From positions 186,001 through 250,000 of the forward strand of contig JADQAV010000046.1 in NCBI GenBank assembly GCA_019775845.1: a DNA stretch of 64,000 bases, written 5' to 3'. The notes beneath the pieces are model-generated. The model did no database searches, was not told the origin of the DNA, and saw nothing but the letters and a program-made list of their open reading frames with translations. The position numbers and the translations under genes are program-made. Source of the stretch: Myrmaecium sp. VS I D KN 1 (Eukaryota > Ascomycota > Dothideomycetes > Valsariales > Valsariaceae). Positions 34,510 through 47,000 of the stretch are shown here, in pieces; the stretch's first letter is position 1, and each line of letters begins with the position of its first letter.

Positions 34510-35315
34510 TCACGATCCCCCCAACCCCAACCCCAGCTGCTCCCCCAAATTGTCTCCTCCCTCTCCACCACCCCCTCCCGTCCCCATTCCCTCCCGCCCC
34601 CGCTCCCACGGCTTCGGCCGCGGCGCCCGAGTCGGCTGGGTGGCCTGGCCCTCGAGCACGATCGGGGGGATCTCGCGGATGCCCGGGATGGGTTGCCCCG
34701 CGGCGATGCGCTCGACGAGCTCGGCGAAGGGGGTGGGGTAGGGGGCTTCTTTTTGTTGTTGTTTTTGTTCTTGGGGTGGGGGGGCTTGAGCTTCTTGGGG
34801 TGGTGAGGAGTGGTGGGGGGCCGTGGTGGGAGGTGGTGGTGGTGAGGGGATTGGAGGAACATCCGCCGGGTTTTCCGTGGGTGCGGTGCTGGAGGTGTGC
34901 AACGGAGCGCAGCCATGCGTCTCCCGAAACCGCTTGTACGCGTCGAAGTCGAGGGGGGTGGAGAACTTGCTGTTGGGGAGGGAGAGCGGTTAGCTATAAA
35001 GGCAGAACTGCAGGGGGGAAAAGGGAAAAGGGTAGGGTGCTTTCGGAACAGTTTCCCCCTCCGTCCTTACCGGGAGTAGTAGAAGCAGCGCGCGCGCAGG
35101 GTCAGCTCGCTGGCTTGCTCGGCGGAGCTGGAGGTTGTTGACTGGTGCGGACCGAGGATGGCGCGTAGGCCGGCTTGGTATTCGGTGTCGGTTGCCCAGG
35201 GGTAGGCTTCGACTTGGGCGTAGAGGGCTGCTGCTTCGGGGGATATGGAGGGGGAGGTGGAGGGGGAGGTGGAGGGGGAGGTGGAGGGGGAGGAGACGGC
35301 GGCTGGTGTGGTCAT
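34510..35315 (-). CDS. Pex39-like protein (DUF5572 type, KPWE motif)
   Basis: Recent work defined Pex39 (yeast YJR012C, human C6ORF226) as a cytosolic factor that helps Pex7 deliver PTS2 cargo to peroxisomes, with a conserved KPWE-type motif. Exon 1 (35071-35315) encodes a Ser/Pro repeat (STSPSTSPSTSPSISP) then the conserved LYAQVEAYPWATDTEYQAGL RA, with ELTLRARCFYYSR at its end. One intron (34970-35070) leads to KFSTPLDFDAYKRFRETHGC. After a Pro/Gln-rich linker come FAELVERIAAGQPIPGIREI P and then PRPKPWERG (KPWE codons at 34603-34614), close to the C-terminus. The predicted length is about 234 residues. The YPWATDTEYQ box, the GQPIPGIREIP box and KPWE together support the family. Function is inferred from the family. 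Confidence 0.78.
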
Positions 35316-35784
35316 GCTTGGTCAAGGGAGTGGTGGTGGGATTGAGGTGGGTGTCTCTTTGGTATACTGCGGATCTGTGAGGTGGTGGGTTGGTGAGGTG
35401 GGGAGGTGGGAGCTGTGAATGTGAATGTCGGCGGTGGGGGGAGTGGGGAGCTTAGATGAGGCATCACCGAGGCACCGAGGCTGATAGACATTAAGGCAAC
35501 GAGGCAACGACGGTGGATGGTGGGGAAGTGGAGGGACGTAATCGGTCGGTGCAGCACGCTCAACACGTGACGAGCAGCTGCTGTCTGTGCCTGCACCACC
35601 TTTCCGCTGCTGCCATCACCACTTCGTGCTCCCATCACCACCACCAACACCACCTCTCCTCCTCCTCCTCCTCCACATTTCTCATCATCTCTCACTCTTC
35701 TCTCTCCTCTCCTCCCAACCCCTTGTGTCTACACACATCTTCTTCTTCTTCCTCCTCAACCTCCTCGCTTCGCAAACGCGCACA
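35316..35784. promoter_or_regulatory. Divergent promoter region, Pex39-like and Scd6 genes
   Basis: A 469-bp region between divergent starts. The half next to the Scd6 start is strongly C/T-rich (about 35640-35765), typical of a fungal core promoter or 5' leader. Confidence 0.5.
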
Positions 35785-37900
35785 ATGTCCGAGTACATAG
35801 GGTACGTCGCGCCCACATCACCTGCCACACCCACGCATTCATCACGTTGATCTAACCTCACCACCTCCAGGGCTCGGATATCCCTCATATCCAAGAGCGA
35901 CATCCGGTAAGCGACGACCGCTCCTCTGCCATGCTGCCACGCCAATGCTGATCCCTGCCCCAGCTACGTCGGTACGCTCCACGAGATCAACTCGGAGCAA
36001 TCCACCGTCGCGCTCGAGAACGTCTCCTCCTTCGGCACCGAGGGCCGTCGCAACGGTGGAGATGAGGAGATCCCTGCTTCCGACAGCATCTACGAGTATA
36101 TCGTTTTCCGCGGCAGCGATGTGAAGGACCTCCGCATCGAGGAACCGGCGGCCGTCAAGGAGACGAAGCCTCCCCAGCCGCCCAATGACCCCGCCATCAT
36201 GGGTGTAAGTCCTCCCACACTCCTCCCCTCGCTTGGTCCGACGATTCCTTCCAATGATGAAGCATTTCGGATGTAAATACTCAGTATACCACCGAGAGCG
36301 CAAAACCGTGTGGATATTTCCGTTGCCTTCCTTCTGATCCTCTTCACTTGTCTGACGTAGCAACAATCGCAATCGCTTCGTTGGAATTGATCCGCTAACA
36401 ACTGGTCCCGGCATTGTATAGTCTAGCCGCCCTGCGCCAGGGCCTGCCGCCGCTCCCAACCAACCGCCTCCGTCCCAGCTGCCGCAGCAGCCATCCTTCG
36501 CCGGGCCCGGCCCGTACGGTGCTCCTTTTGCTCCCTACCCCCCTCCCTTCCAGAACCAGCGTTTCGGACCTCAAGGCGGGTTCCCAGGTGGACCTGGCGG
36601 CCCCGGCTTCCCTGGATACCCGGGCATGCCCTACGCGCAGGGTCCCCCCGGTTGGTATCCCCCACCTGGTCAGGGCTTCCCGCCCGGCCCCCCTGGACCA
36701 TTCCCTCCTGCCCCTGGACAGATGCCGATAGGTCCTCCGGGACCTCAGCCTCAGCAGCAACAGCAGCAAGGCCCTCCTGGAGCGGCCGCCCCCATTGGTC
36801 CCCCAGGAAAGAACAATGTCAAAGCGGATGGTCAGCCTAAGGCCGCTGAGGATGTGGCTAAGCCTGTGGAACAGAAACAGGTTGCTCCTACCGCTCCTGC
36901 CGCTTCTAAGCAAGCCCCTCCACCGCCGGTCGAGTCGAAGCCGGATGTTCAGGCTGCTCTCGCTCCGCCCGCTACTACTGCACCTTCGCAAGCAGCGTCC
37001 GGGGCAAAGGCTGCCGCTGGTGGACCTAAGAGCAACCGCATCATCCCTGCCGTCCCGCTCGCTAGTCCTGGAAAGGCCGCGCAGGCTGCTACTCCGGCGA
37101 CTGGCTCGGCTCCTTCCGCTGCAGCTGCCGCCGCCCAGCAGTATCAGAACGCGACTCAGGCAGCCACCGCTGCGGTTGCAGCTGCGATGGCCAAGCTCGG
37201 CCCCGCCTCTGGCCAGAAACCTCAGCAAACGAGCACGATAAATGAGGCAATGGATAACCTTACGAAGAAGGTCAACGAGATGCGTACCGACGACAGGATC
37301 CGACACTCCAAGCAGCCTGGTACCGGTGGATTTGCTGCTGGCCAACGTGGAGGACATCCTGCTGGAGGCCGTGGCGGTCGCGGAGCTCACCACCCTCGGC
37401 ATCCTCCTGTGAAACCGGTGGAGGTTCCGACCACAGACTACGATTTCGAATCAGCTAATGCAAAGTTCAACAAGCAAGATCTTGTCAAGGAAGCCATCGC
37501 AACTGGCTCACCCATGGGTGAAGACTCCCACGAAGATGGTGCGAACGGGCACACGGAAGGCACTTCTGAGCATGTCGTCATCCCTCCCGCCCAGCCTCAG
37601 GCTTACGACAAATCCTCCTCTTTTTTCGACAACATTTCTTCCGAGATCAGAGATCGCGACAGCTCCGAGCGCGGACGCGAGTTCCGCACCGAGGAGCGCA
37701 AGAAGAACCTCGAGACGTTTGGACAGGGCAGCGTGGATAACTACCGCGGCGGATATCGCGGGCGTGGTGGTCGCGGCAGGGGTTTCGCGCGCGGTCGCGG
37801 TGGCTTCGCTCCTCGCGGGCGCGGCGGTCTAAGGAGTGTCCCGCGGGCGCCGGCCGGCAATGGCGTTCCTGCTGGCCAGCCCACGGCTCCCCAGGCTTAG
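35785..37900 (+). CDS. scd6: Scd6/LSM14 family mRNA decapping activator and translation repressor
   Basis: Scd6 (Sum2, LSM14, Trailer hitch) binds mRNA and Dhh1/Edc3-type partners in P-bodies and represses translation. Two tiny exons start the Lsm domain: MSEYIG (35785-35801), then ARISLISKSDIR. The third exon continues RYVGTLHEINSEQSTVALEN and IYEYIVFRGSDVKDLRIEE. A longer intron (about 36207-36420) precedes the large last exon. That exon has a Pro/Gly/Gln-rich region, the FDF-type motif VPTTDYDFESANAKFNKQDL, the segment YDKSSSFFDNISSEIRDRDS, the TFG-like motif RKKNLETFGQGS, and C-terminal RGG boxes (YRGRGGRGRGFARGRGGF). All hallmarks are in the usual order. The total is about 550 residues. 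Confidence 0.93.
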
Positions 37901-38628
37901 CGGTTTTGGGAGGACGATCAGGTGGAGATGATGTTGCGGTATCGATTGCATAATTTTGGGTTCGAAGGAAGACTACTAGGGAAAATAGGTTGTATCAGGG
38001 GAACGTCCGGCGGGGTTTTCTTCTCTATCTGTGTTCCTTTTCTAGTGGAAAAAGAAATGCAATGGGCGAAATGGGCGTAGCAGTGTGGACTTTTGCAGAT
38101 CAAGAGATTTCATTGGGGGAAGGGGTGGTGGGGGAAGATGAACAACGGAATGTCCGGCACGCATGCATTTTGCGGAGAATTGAGTCGAGTTGAATGATTG
38201 ATTGATTGATCGTGGCTTGGTTTTCTCTGCCTTTTTTTTTTTTTTCTTTTGCTTGATTATACATTACTGTACTTTTTCTGATTTTGTTTGTTTTGTTCAT
38301 CCCGAGGCTTTGGAAGCCATATACGCGATTGGAAGCACTTTCCAATCCTACTTAAGAGATATGTGAAGGATGATCTTTGGAGATTCGGTGAAATTGCCGT
38401 GAGCGATGCATGGGTGGCAACTGAGGAGTATGGCTTCAGAGGTGAATGTTGGATGAACAAATGATGCAGAATAATCGATTATCAGCCACCCCACATTCCA
38501 TGCATGGACAACGGTTTGATCTACATTCGAGTGAAGAAAGAAAAAAGGAAAAAAGAAACCTCTCCCTACTTCATCCTACGTCAATACAATACAATCAACC
38601 CCCTCCCTTCCGACGACATGGCTCACCC
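37901..38628. other. Convergent intergenic region
   Basis: Lies between the 3' ends of scd6 and the Trs120 gene. It holds a T tract near 38232-38245 and no gene. A 480-codon plus-strand open frame starting at 38446 lies mostly opposite Trs120 and is an antisense shadow. Confidence 0.5.
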
Positions 38629-41600
38629 TCACCACCCCCCCTCCTCCTCATCCCTCACCACCAACAAACACGGCTCCCGTCGGAACCACATCCGCCGAAC
38701 CGGCGCACCCAGATACGCATCCCGCAAGCTCCCCGTATCACTCCGGGGCCGAGTGCGGCCCTTCCTTCCCCCATTCCCCTCTCCAGCATCACCTCCCTCC
38801 ACCCCCTCCTCCTCCCCCTCATCCTCCTCCTCCTCCTTCCAAACCCACATCTCCTCAACGGAGCAGCCCCACTCGAACACGCCCCGGCAGAGCGGGGTGA
38901 CGGCCAGGTCGAGCGCGCGCGCCTCGCCCGGCGCCAGCGGCGCCAGCGGCCGCTGCAGCACCCCGCTCCACGCCATCTTCTTGTCCAGCTCGAGGGCCAT
39001 GCTGTGCGGCAGGTCCGCGAGCGCGGGCTGGAGCCGCAGCATGGGGGCGATCGGCCGCGGGCTGCGGTTGCGCAGCGTCGTCCGGAGCGTAAGGAAGCGG
39101 TCCGGTCCCGCGACCAGGAAGCGGGAGCGGCCTGTGCGCGTCACCGCGCTGCCAGCGGTAGGGTCGAGCACCGTCATGTCGATGCTCACGTCGTCGAGCC
39201 GGAGGGCGTCGACCATGCGGGGCAGCAGGCGGAGGGCGCGGAGCTCGACGGAGCCGGCCCGACCCGTCGCCTCCTCCGTCCAGTGGCCGCGGATGCGCCG
39301 GAGGAGCTGCTCGCGGAACCAGAAGGTCTCGCGGGAGGAGCGCTCCGCTTCCGGGCTGATCTTCGCGGCCGAGACGACGAACTGGCGCTGGTTGGCCGGG
39401 TTGAGGGAGGGGACGGCCGCGTGCGGGCCCGCGACGTAGAACTTGGGGACCAGGGCGACGAGGCGGGCGGTGTGGCCCGGTTGGATCACGTCCGTGGTCG
39501 TGTAGGCGTGGGTCCAGGGGTCGGGTTTGGCTGGGCGGTCCGTCAGGTCCGGAGCGTCTTCCGGGAGCACTTGGAGGGAGATGGAGAGCGGGTTGGGCCA
39601 GGCGTTGCGGAAGTCGAGCAGGAGCATGCAGTGCTCGGTGTCATCGGTGTCGTCGGTGCCGAGGCCGATGCGTTCGAGGAGAGGCTTGTATCGATCTTCA
39701 ATCGCATGTGTGGGCTCTTGGCTCAGATTTTCGGCATCCTTCCGATGGCCTGTCCAGGCGAAGTCCCCGTTGAAAGGGATGATATCCACGCGATGCAACT
39801 GGAGGCTTGCATTGACGGTCACCGAGATAGGTACGAAGACCTGTCGGGTGAAGAACTGTTCTTTGACCTGATCTCTCGGCATCCCTAGGTTTGCGTAATC
39901 AATCTGGATCGCCGCGTCGATCAACCCAGGCTTTCCCATGATCTCCACTACAAACGTCTCCTCGGCCCCCGGGGCGATATTCAGCGGCTGGGCATTCGGG
40001 TTAAGGATCCATCGTAGCGCAGAATGGTGCGCCAACTGCACCTCTATCTCGTACAATTCGGCGGGCGATAGGTCCCGGTTCCCCATCGCGATCTCAAGGG
40101 CAGTCGTTGAAGAGTCCTGGAAAGAGATATGGAGGAAATCAATGGCAGTAGTAGGGGAAATATTCTGGACGGTTATGTCGAATCGCTTCCGCTCTCCTTC
40201 AAGCAGCATTACCGCTGACTGGTGTAGGGAAATTTTCTTGACGACCGCCAGAGGCTGTGGTTGGATGGCAGTCAGTGGAATCGTCATGGGTTGGGGGTAT
40301 CCTGGTGTGGTAGGCTGTCGCTTCCGCGACTGTGTAGACTCGCTCGAAGCTGGGCGGGATTCGATCTCCCTTACGGAGGCGTTCAGACCTATTCTCTTGA
40401 TCTTGGTTTCAGGCTCGGGTCGCCAAGGATCTACAAATATCGGGAAGAGCCGTTCCCTGCATCCTTTGACTCCGATGATACATCCCGTTATTCTAAGCTC
40501 TCCGGCTTCGCGCGCGACGCCCTCAATGGCGAACTTTTGCGTCCGGTATGGCCCTAGACGTAGGTTATGTTGTACAGCATCAAGCTTGACGCCCTCTGTT
40601 GCCAGCTTAAGCACCTCAATGTCGACATCGAACTCGTAAGGGTTTTGTAAAGCAACCGTAAACTCATAAGGTTCGCCTGCGACGATATATTTTGGTACAG
40701 GTTCATCATCGGGCTTCCGCAAAAATGGGTCGTGAATGAATGGGCTGTCGTGTTTGCGTCGTCGTTCGTTTTCTTCATCAAGTTCGGACTTCCGGTGTTT
40801 TATGAGGCCCCTTGGAGTTGCCACGTTCAATATCTGGACTCCCCGTAAGAAGAAGTCATCCCAGTAGTCCGTCTCGATGTGTTGCAGCCCCAGGTGCTGC
40901 GCCGCAGCCACAGTTCGAGATATGTTCGCGGCAAGCCTGATCTGTTCCTCTCGAGACAGATGGACCATTACATTAGTGCTCTTAGCGCTTGGTGCTGTTC
41001 CCGGCCCAGCCGTTCTTAGCAATGCCGCTGTAAAGTCAAGCACCCCCTGGAGATCCGGTAGCGCCTCGCAGAAGCGTATACAGATGCGAAGTATGTCGAG
41101 CTTCAGGTTTATGTTTCCGAAGGAGCGCATATGAGAATACTGGAGAAGACTCTCTAGAATCAAAGGTATTACGCCGTCAATGGCAGGTGCTTTGTCGGAG
41201 CGAGCAACGTTATCTGGTAATGTCGCTTTGGCGTCCGGAACGCCATAAATCCTTCCGAGCATGTTAAGTAGTTCCTTGATACCGCTTTCTGCGCCATCTT
41301 CCCCAAGATTGAGGGCACCCGCACCGGTCGTACTCCCACTGGCCATATTAAGAGCAGCCAACCCTGCAGCCGGATGAACGCCCATTTCAGCGGCCCCAAC
41401 TTTTCTCGCATGTACAAGCCCAGGGCTAAGAATATTGATGAATTCCTTCATGACGATGGCCTTCTTCCTCTGAAGTCCAAGCGATCCGAGGACGGATGCC
41501 ATCCCAGCCAGTATTATGACGATATCTGTTGGAGAGAGTCCGGAGTTTTCCGGAGCCGGCGGAAGCGCACGGAAGACGAGGCTGGCAATCTCGTTTCTAT

Positions 41601-43344
41601 TCGGGTTGATCGACACCCGAGAGACGGATAGGTTCTGACCGTGCATGAAGCGAGTGCCATAGACGAGAGATTGAAGAGCTTCGGGATCAAGCGCACCCCC
41701 GGAAAGGTTGATGGCCGCTAGGATCTTCGCAAACCTGATGACACATTCTGAAAAAGATAGTTGTGGCATTGCCTCGCCGGTGAAGTTAGCTGCTCTCACG
41801 TAGATACTCAGAATCATGTTGACGAGGTCGGGGACCACTGCACTGAGGTGGTGCAAAGAAGCTGGAGATGTGCCGGAGGGTGAGGTTAAACCTGAGATGT
41901 CTGACATACTCCCGGTAGGGGTATGTGTGGGAGACTTTACGCTGGATGACTTGTCTGCTGTTGGGCAGCATATCTGAGGAATCTGATCGTGTCGTATTAG
42001 CCTTCCATCGAGTGAAAATGCAATGTAGCATGGCGAGGTAACAATGAGGACGCACTTGAAAGTCTATCCCAGCCCAGCCGCAGAGCAATAAGCACACCAG
42101 TATGTGTTCAAGGGCTTTAGCGTGCCATAAATGGTCACTTGCGGACCGAGCTCGAACTGCACTCTCAGTAAGCTCCCGCAGAGCGTCCTGCCATCGGCCA
42201 GCGATCATATACAAAGTCCCAATAATGATCCCCACCCTTCCCTTGCCTTTGTTGCGAGCTCGTTCACTGACACTACCCGAGCCAAACCCTTGGAACGAGA
42301 ATTTCTCCCGTCCAGCATCCCTCGCGATAGCAGCGGAGCTTGGTTTAGACGAAACACTGTCCAGGATCCCTGACATCTCATCAAATGTGGTAGGAGGAGG
42401 GGTGCTGGTTCCGGACGGAGGCGAGATGGGTCTCGTGTCGGGTGCAGGATTTGCACCAGATGACATTAGGTGAGGGGGAAGCGAAGCGCGATAGCTCCCA
42501 TTCACGCCGGGGATAGAAGGTGAGGATGACCGCGAAAGCCCGGGAATCAGTGAATTCCTTCTCAGAACACCACTGGGCTGTTCGCTAGGGCTGGCTCTTG
42601 CATCGCCACTGTAGCTGCCTTGTGGTGTCGAGGGAGATGAGATGGTTGGCAACGCCTGGATGGACTTGGCCAGAGTAGCCAGTTCAGCCAATATCCAGGC
42701 TGCAAGATCACACATGAGGGTTTTTATCGTGGTAGTCTTGCCTTGCGTCAGAGGACGAACACTGATGGTTTCTTCCGGCAACCATGGATGGCTTTTCGAT
42801 CTCGGGTTATCGAAAAGCAACAGAGAATGTATCAAAGCCTGAGGATACTGCTCGCGTAGATCAGAGACTACATTCTTTAGATCATCCGCGCCGGGCAGCT
42901 GATCCCGCTCATCAGAGGCGGCAGACCCATCCGCCTCGCCCGGCTCCTCTTTCAGCCATGGGTGTTCCTTGGCATCAGCAATACCCAGGATCAGGAATGG
43001 CTCTCTGAACAGCTCGAAAGGTGAAAGAAGAAGATGAGAGGATGGAGGTAGAGACGTCGACATTTCAAAAAGCATCACACCATTAGGAAACGCAAGAGGA
43101 GAAAACATGGCTACAATATAAATCAGTAAAGATTCAAACGCAGTCATTCTGACCGTGAAACACAAGGAACGTTCGTACTTCGGTTCGGTCGTGGATCTGG
43201 GCTGATATCCCCCAGTCGCACTAGACATTCTGCCTGGAGATGCTCCACAAAGGACGTAAAGCGTGAACGTTTAATGCGTCCAACGGGCACGAGGAGAGCC
43301 CTGATGCGCGCCGGCGCAACGGGCGACAGCGGGTCCGGCGCCAT
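38629..43344 (-). CDS. trs120: TRAPPII complex subunit Trs120 (TRAPPC9 homologue)
   Basis: Trs120 is a TRAPPII-specific subunit of the Rab11-type (Ypt31/32) guanine nucleotide exchange complex at the trans-Golgi. Exon 1 (43179-43344) reads MAPDPLSPVAPARIRALLVP, then VGRIKRSRFTSFVEHLQ, the conserved Trs120 N-terminus. Exon 2 (42056-43110) starts MFSPLAFPNGVMLFEMSTSL and includes LLSPFELFREPFLILGIADA. Exon 3 (38629-41982) follows the join GIDFQ to IPQICCPTADKSS. Spliced length is 4,575 nt, giving 1,524 residues, normal for the family. The C-terminal half contains the conserved PYEFTVALQNPYEFDVDIEV and WSGVLQRPLAPLAPGEARAL. A Ser/Pro-rich stretch in exon 2 is probably disordered. It is divergent from the DUF3684 gene. 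Confidence 0.93.
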
Positions 43345-44029
43345 AGGACCATTTGGGGGACTCGACTGGACTGTAGAGAATCGTCCTATAAACTCGACAT
43401 GCCGAGTACCTAGTAGGTTAAGATGGGCTGGAGGTCACGGGGGATCTACTTGTCTCGGGCAGTGCGACTCCAGCTGGGCTGGCCAGGAGGTCGCCATGGT
43501 GCCACCCATATGCGGACAAGCGTCGTCAACGGTCGGATAAACTCTTAACCGCGCGCGCAACCGCACCCGACGTCACTCAGCCACGCTCAGCCTCACATTG
43601 GACCCTTCCGGATCTCCAGGCACCCAGCACCCTTCCCAAGATTCGCCTTCGAACTCCGGGGCATAACTTACTGTACTCCTCCGCACGGAGTACTTATGAT
43701 AGGTACAACCTCACTTACGACAACATCTTCCTCACACCGCCCCCGTGTTGCTTGACAAATTGAAGAAGCTCAGACGGTGCTCTTGTGCTTCATTCGTTTC
43801 CACATATCATTATACTGTCTGTTTCTTCTATTTCATAACCCTTCTCTTGTCGGCAGCTCTCCCCTAAGTATCTTCGAGTGAACGCCACTACCAAGCCTCA
43901 CCGTCTTTATCAAGAGATTTCCGCGCTATATCCAGCGCAGCACATCTCCCTTTTGGCTAGGCATTGCACAGTGCCTGTGCTTCCCTTGATTTCATAGCAC
44001 TTGTCGATTCTTCCCGCGCATAGCAGGCC
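43345..44029. promoter_or_regulatory. Divergent promoter region, Trs120 and DUF3684 genes
   Basis: A 685-bp region holding both promoters. A near-palindromic ACTCCTCCGCACGGAGT lies at about 43673-43692. The segment at 43790-43860 is T/C-rich, as in a fungal 5' leader. Confidence 0.45.
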
Positions 44030-47000
44030 ATGGCGGGAAAGATTGACTTCGCGCGACTGCGCGATCAGACCATGGACGCAGGTCAAGATGACGCTGTCAC
44101 GGTCAACACCCGGGCCCTTATCGACAAAGTTTTGGCTCGTTATTCCAGTGATTACACAACTCTACGTGAGTTGATACAAAATGCCGCCGACGCTGGTGCA
44201 ACCAAGGTGTCTATCAAGTTTGAGACAGTCCCATCTTTGCATACTCCGGCACCACATACGACAGACGCAGTCAGTCAATTGAAACACCTCATTCGGCATC
44301 ATAGCATCAGCCGGCTCATAGTGAGCAACAATGGACAGGCGTTCAGCACTGCCGACTGGGCGCGTTTGAAGCGCATTGCTGATGGTAATCCGGATGAGAG
44401 CAAGATTGGAGCGTTTGGAGTGGGATTTTACAGCGTTTTTGCCGACTGCGACGAGCCATTTGTTGTCTCCGGTAACAAGACTATGGCGTTTTTCTGGAAA
44501 GGAAACACACTCTTGACTCGAACTGTAAATCTCCCTGACGACCAGGCATCACCCGAGACATCGTTTTTTCTGGAGTACCGACAATCCAAAGCCGAAGACG
44601 GGATTAACACCAACCCGGCCCCTGTCCCAGACCTGCTATCGCTTTGTCAATTCCTCAGCACGAGCTTGACTTTTGTCGGTTTACAAAATATCGAGCTCTG
44701 GGTTGACAACTGGATGATCTGCCGACTCAATAAGAAAGCCTCACCCGAAAGTGATGTTGCTCTTCCAAGTGGACTGATAACCAAAACAGAGGAGGGCATG
44801 ATGCAAATTAAGAGCATCGCTTATTCAAACGCTCAAATAGATGCCACTTGGAACAATATTTTAGCCTGGAATCAGGCTTCGGTTAGTAATCCGAGTGCCA
44901 TTCTTCAAGAGCAGATCAGGACCGGAACGAATTCGTTGAAAAGCTTTTTTTCTAGACTTACATCGGGCTCCCAGGGCGCAAATACTAGTTCAAAGACACC
45001 GCAAAAAGAGCTGGCTCAAACCGCGGAAGAACAAGTCCAGGATAAGCTTGATGGGGAATCTCGTGCAACAGTATTCACGCGAATAAGCACGATCGGCATA
45101 CAGACGAATGTGTCCAACTACTTTGCCAGGGAGCTGGAGCGGGCCACGAAGAAGCCCCCTCCCAGAACTACACGGATCTCGATCCTAACGTCACCTTTTG
45201 ACGAGGCTGCATCGACTCTGTCAAGTGCTACCGGGAAATCGTCTAAGATCGCAGCAAAGCTGTTTTCGTCTGTGGTTCCCTCAAAACATGGAAGGATCTT
45301 CATCGGATTCCCTACGACACAGACCACTGGTATGTTGTGTCATATATCCGCGCCTTCCGTCATTCCAACCGTCGAACGCGAGAGTATCGACTTGAACGCG
45401 CGACATGTCAGAACCTGGAATACAGAAATGCTCCGAGTGGCCGGTATTGCCTGCCGCATCTCGTATATCGTCGATATGAACGAAATAAAAGCCAGATTAG
45501 ACCGCACTGTGGAAAAGCCTGGCGCCGTTCCGGATTACAGATCTGCACTAAAAGACGTTGTTCATGTCTTTCGACAGTATACCGCGCAAGAGTCAACACC
45601 TTACCAAAATGTCGGTGTTATCATCGAAAGCGCATTTTGGGGGTGCTCCAAGGCTAGGTCCTTGGACGTTTTGTCTACAAGGGGGATCCTACCAAGCCAC
45701 AAGGTTCGCATCGTCTCGGAGAAGCTGAGCTTCTTGACCGATGTTCCAATCATCCCAGAAGAGCTCACGGAGAAAACCGAAGGATTTGTACAGCGGCTTT
45801 TCGCCCTCGGCATGGTCTCTAAAATGACAATTGAGGATGTCACGCAAGGCCTGGAGGCTCGTGCTCTCAGCGAAGCAGAATTGTCAGAATTTCTGGTCTG
45901 GTGTAGTGGCAAGGCTCTGTCCGAGGAGCTCGACGAACCGGGCATCCAGAAACTCTTGGCCAGCACAATTGCTTGCTTTGCAACTGATCCAAACGGACCT
46001 GCGACCTCCATACTCGAACTCAAATATGTGGAAGACTTCGTAAACGCAACGAAAATATCCGCTGATATGCCCGTTCCCCCAAGTACAATTCCCTTCAAAC
46101 TGACCAAAAACCTTTCGAGGGACCAATTGTTGGCATTGGGGTGGTCAGAGTTGAGTATGGTGAAATGGTTTAGGTGGTTGATAAGCGGGCCTCAGCTCTC
46201 TCGTATCACCTCTGATGCCGAATTCGCGTCTAAAGTCTTGTCATTGCTGTCTAAGCAATGGGATGGGCTGAGTGCATCTTCAAGAAATACATTGTCCGAG
46301 CTGTTGTCACAGCAGCCAGTCATGCCCACAAAGCTCGGCATGCGTAAGCCGATTGAATCATACTTCCCCAATGTCAAGGTCTTCGACGATCTTCCGGTCA
46401 TCTCTTTGACTCACCATGTAAAAGATAAGCTCCTGGTCGCTCTGGGCGTGCGAAAGACCATTGAGCTTGGCTTTGTCTTCTCACGCCTAGACATACAGAA
46501 CCGAACAGGTGAAAAGACACAAGGGGCTTCGTTAAGCCACGGCGAGCTTATCCGCTATTTCGCCTCCGTGCGGGATCAAATGCCTCCCAATGACCTCAAA
46601 CGTTTGAAAGATACCGCCTTTTGCCCCTCCAAAGCGCCGACAGGCTCCGGGGCCGAGGGAGGACGACTTTACAAAGTTTCCGAGCTGTTTGTACCAAATG
46701 ATCAGAATGAACGGCTCGGCTTGCGCATCATCCATCTCCCATTCGAATATCGCGCCAATACACCCGAGGGGAAACTCCTCACGGCTCTTGGACTAAAGGC
46801 TGCTCCGACAGTCGACGATATCATTTTGGTGCTGTTAAACGCCGGAGCGACAGCCAACGAACGATTGTATGAATATGGTCTGCGCTACTTCATCGACAAC
46901 TTCAGCACCAACCGCTATTCACTAAATGAGGTGGGGAGATATGATACAACACCGTTCCTGCCTTCAGACCAGCATCACTTCCCGGACATGGTTGCACCGA

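Noticed and set aside
38446-39888. 480-codon plus-strand open frame
   Set aside because: It lies almost entirely antisense to Trs120, whose frame matches a known family throughout. The antisense protein is Arg/Ala/Gly/Glu-rich, as expected from a GC-rich shadow.
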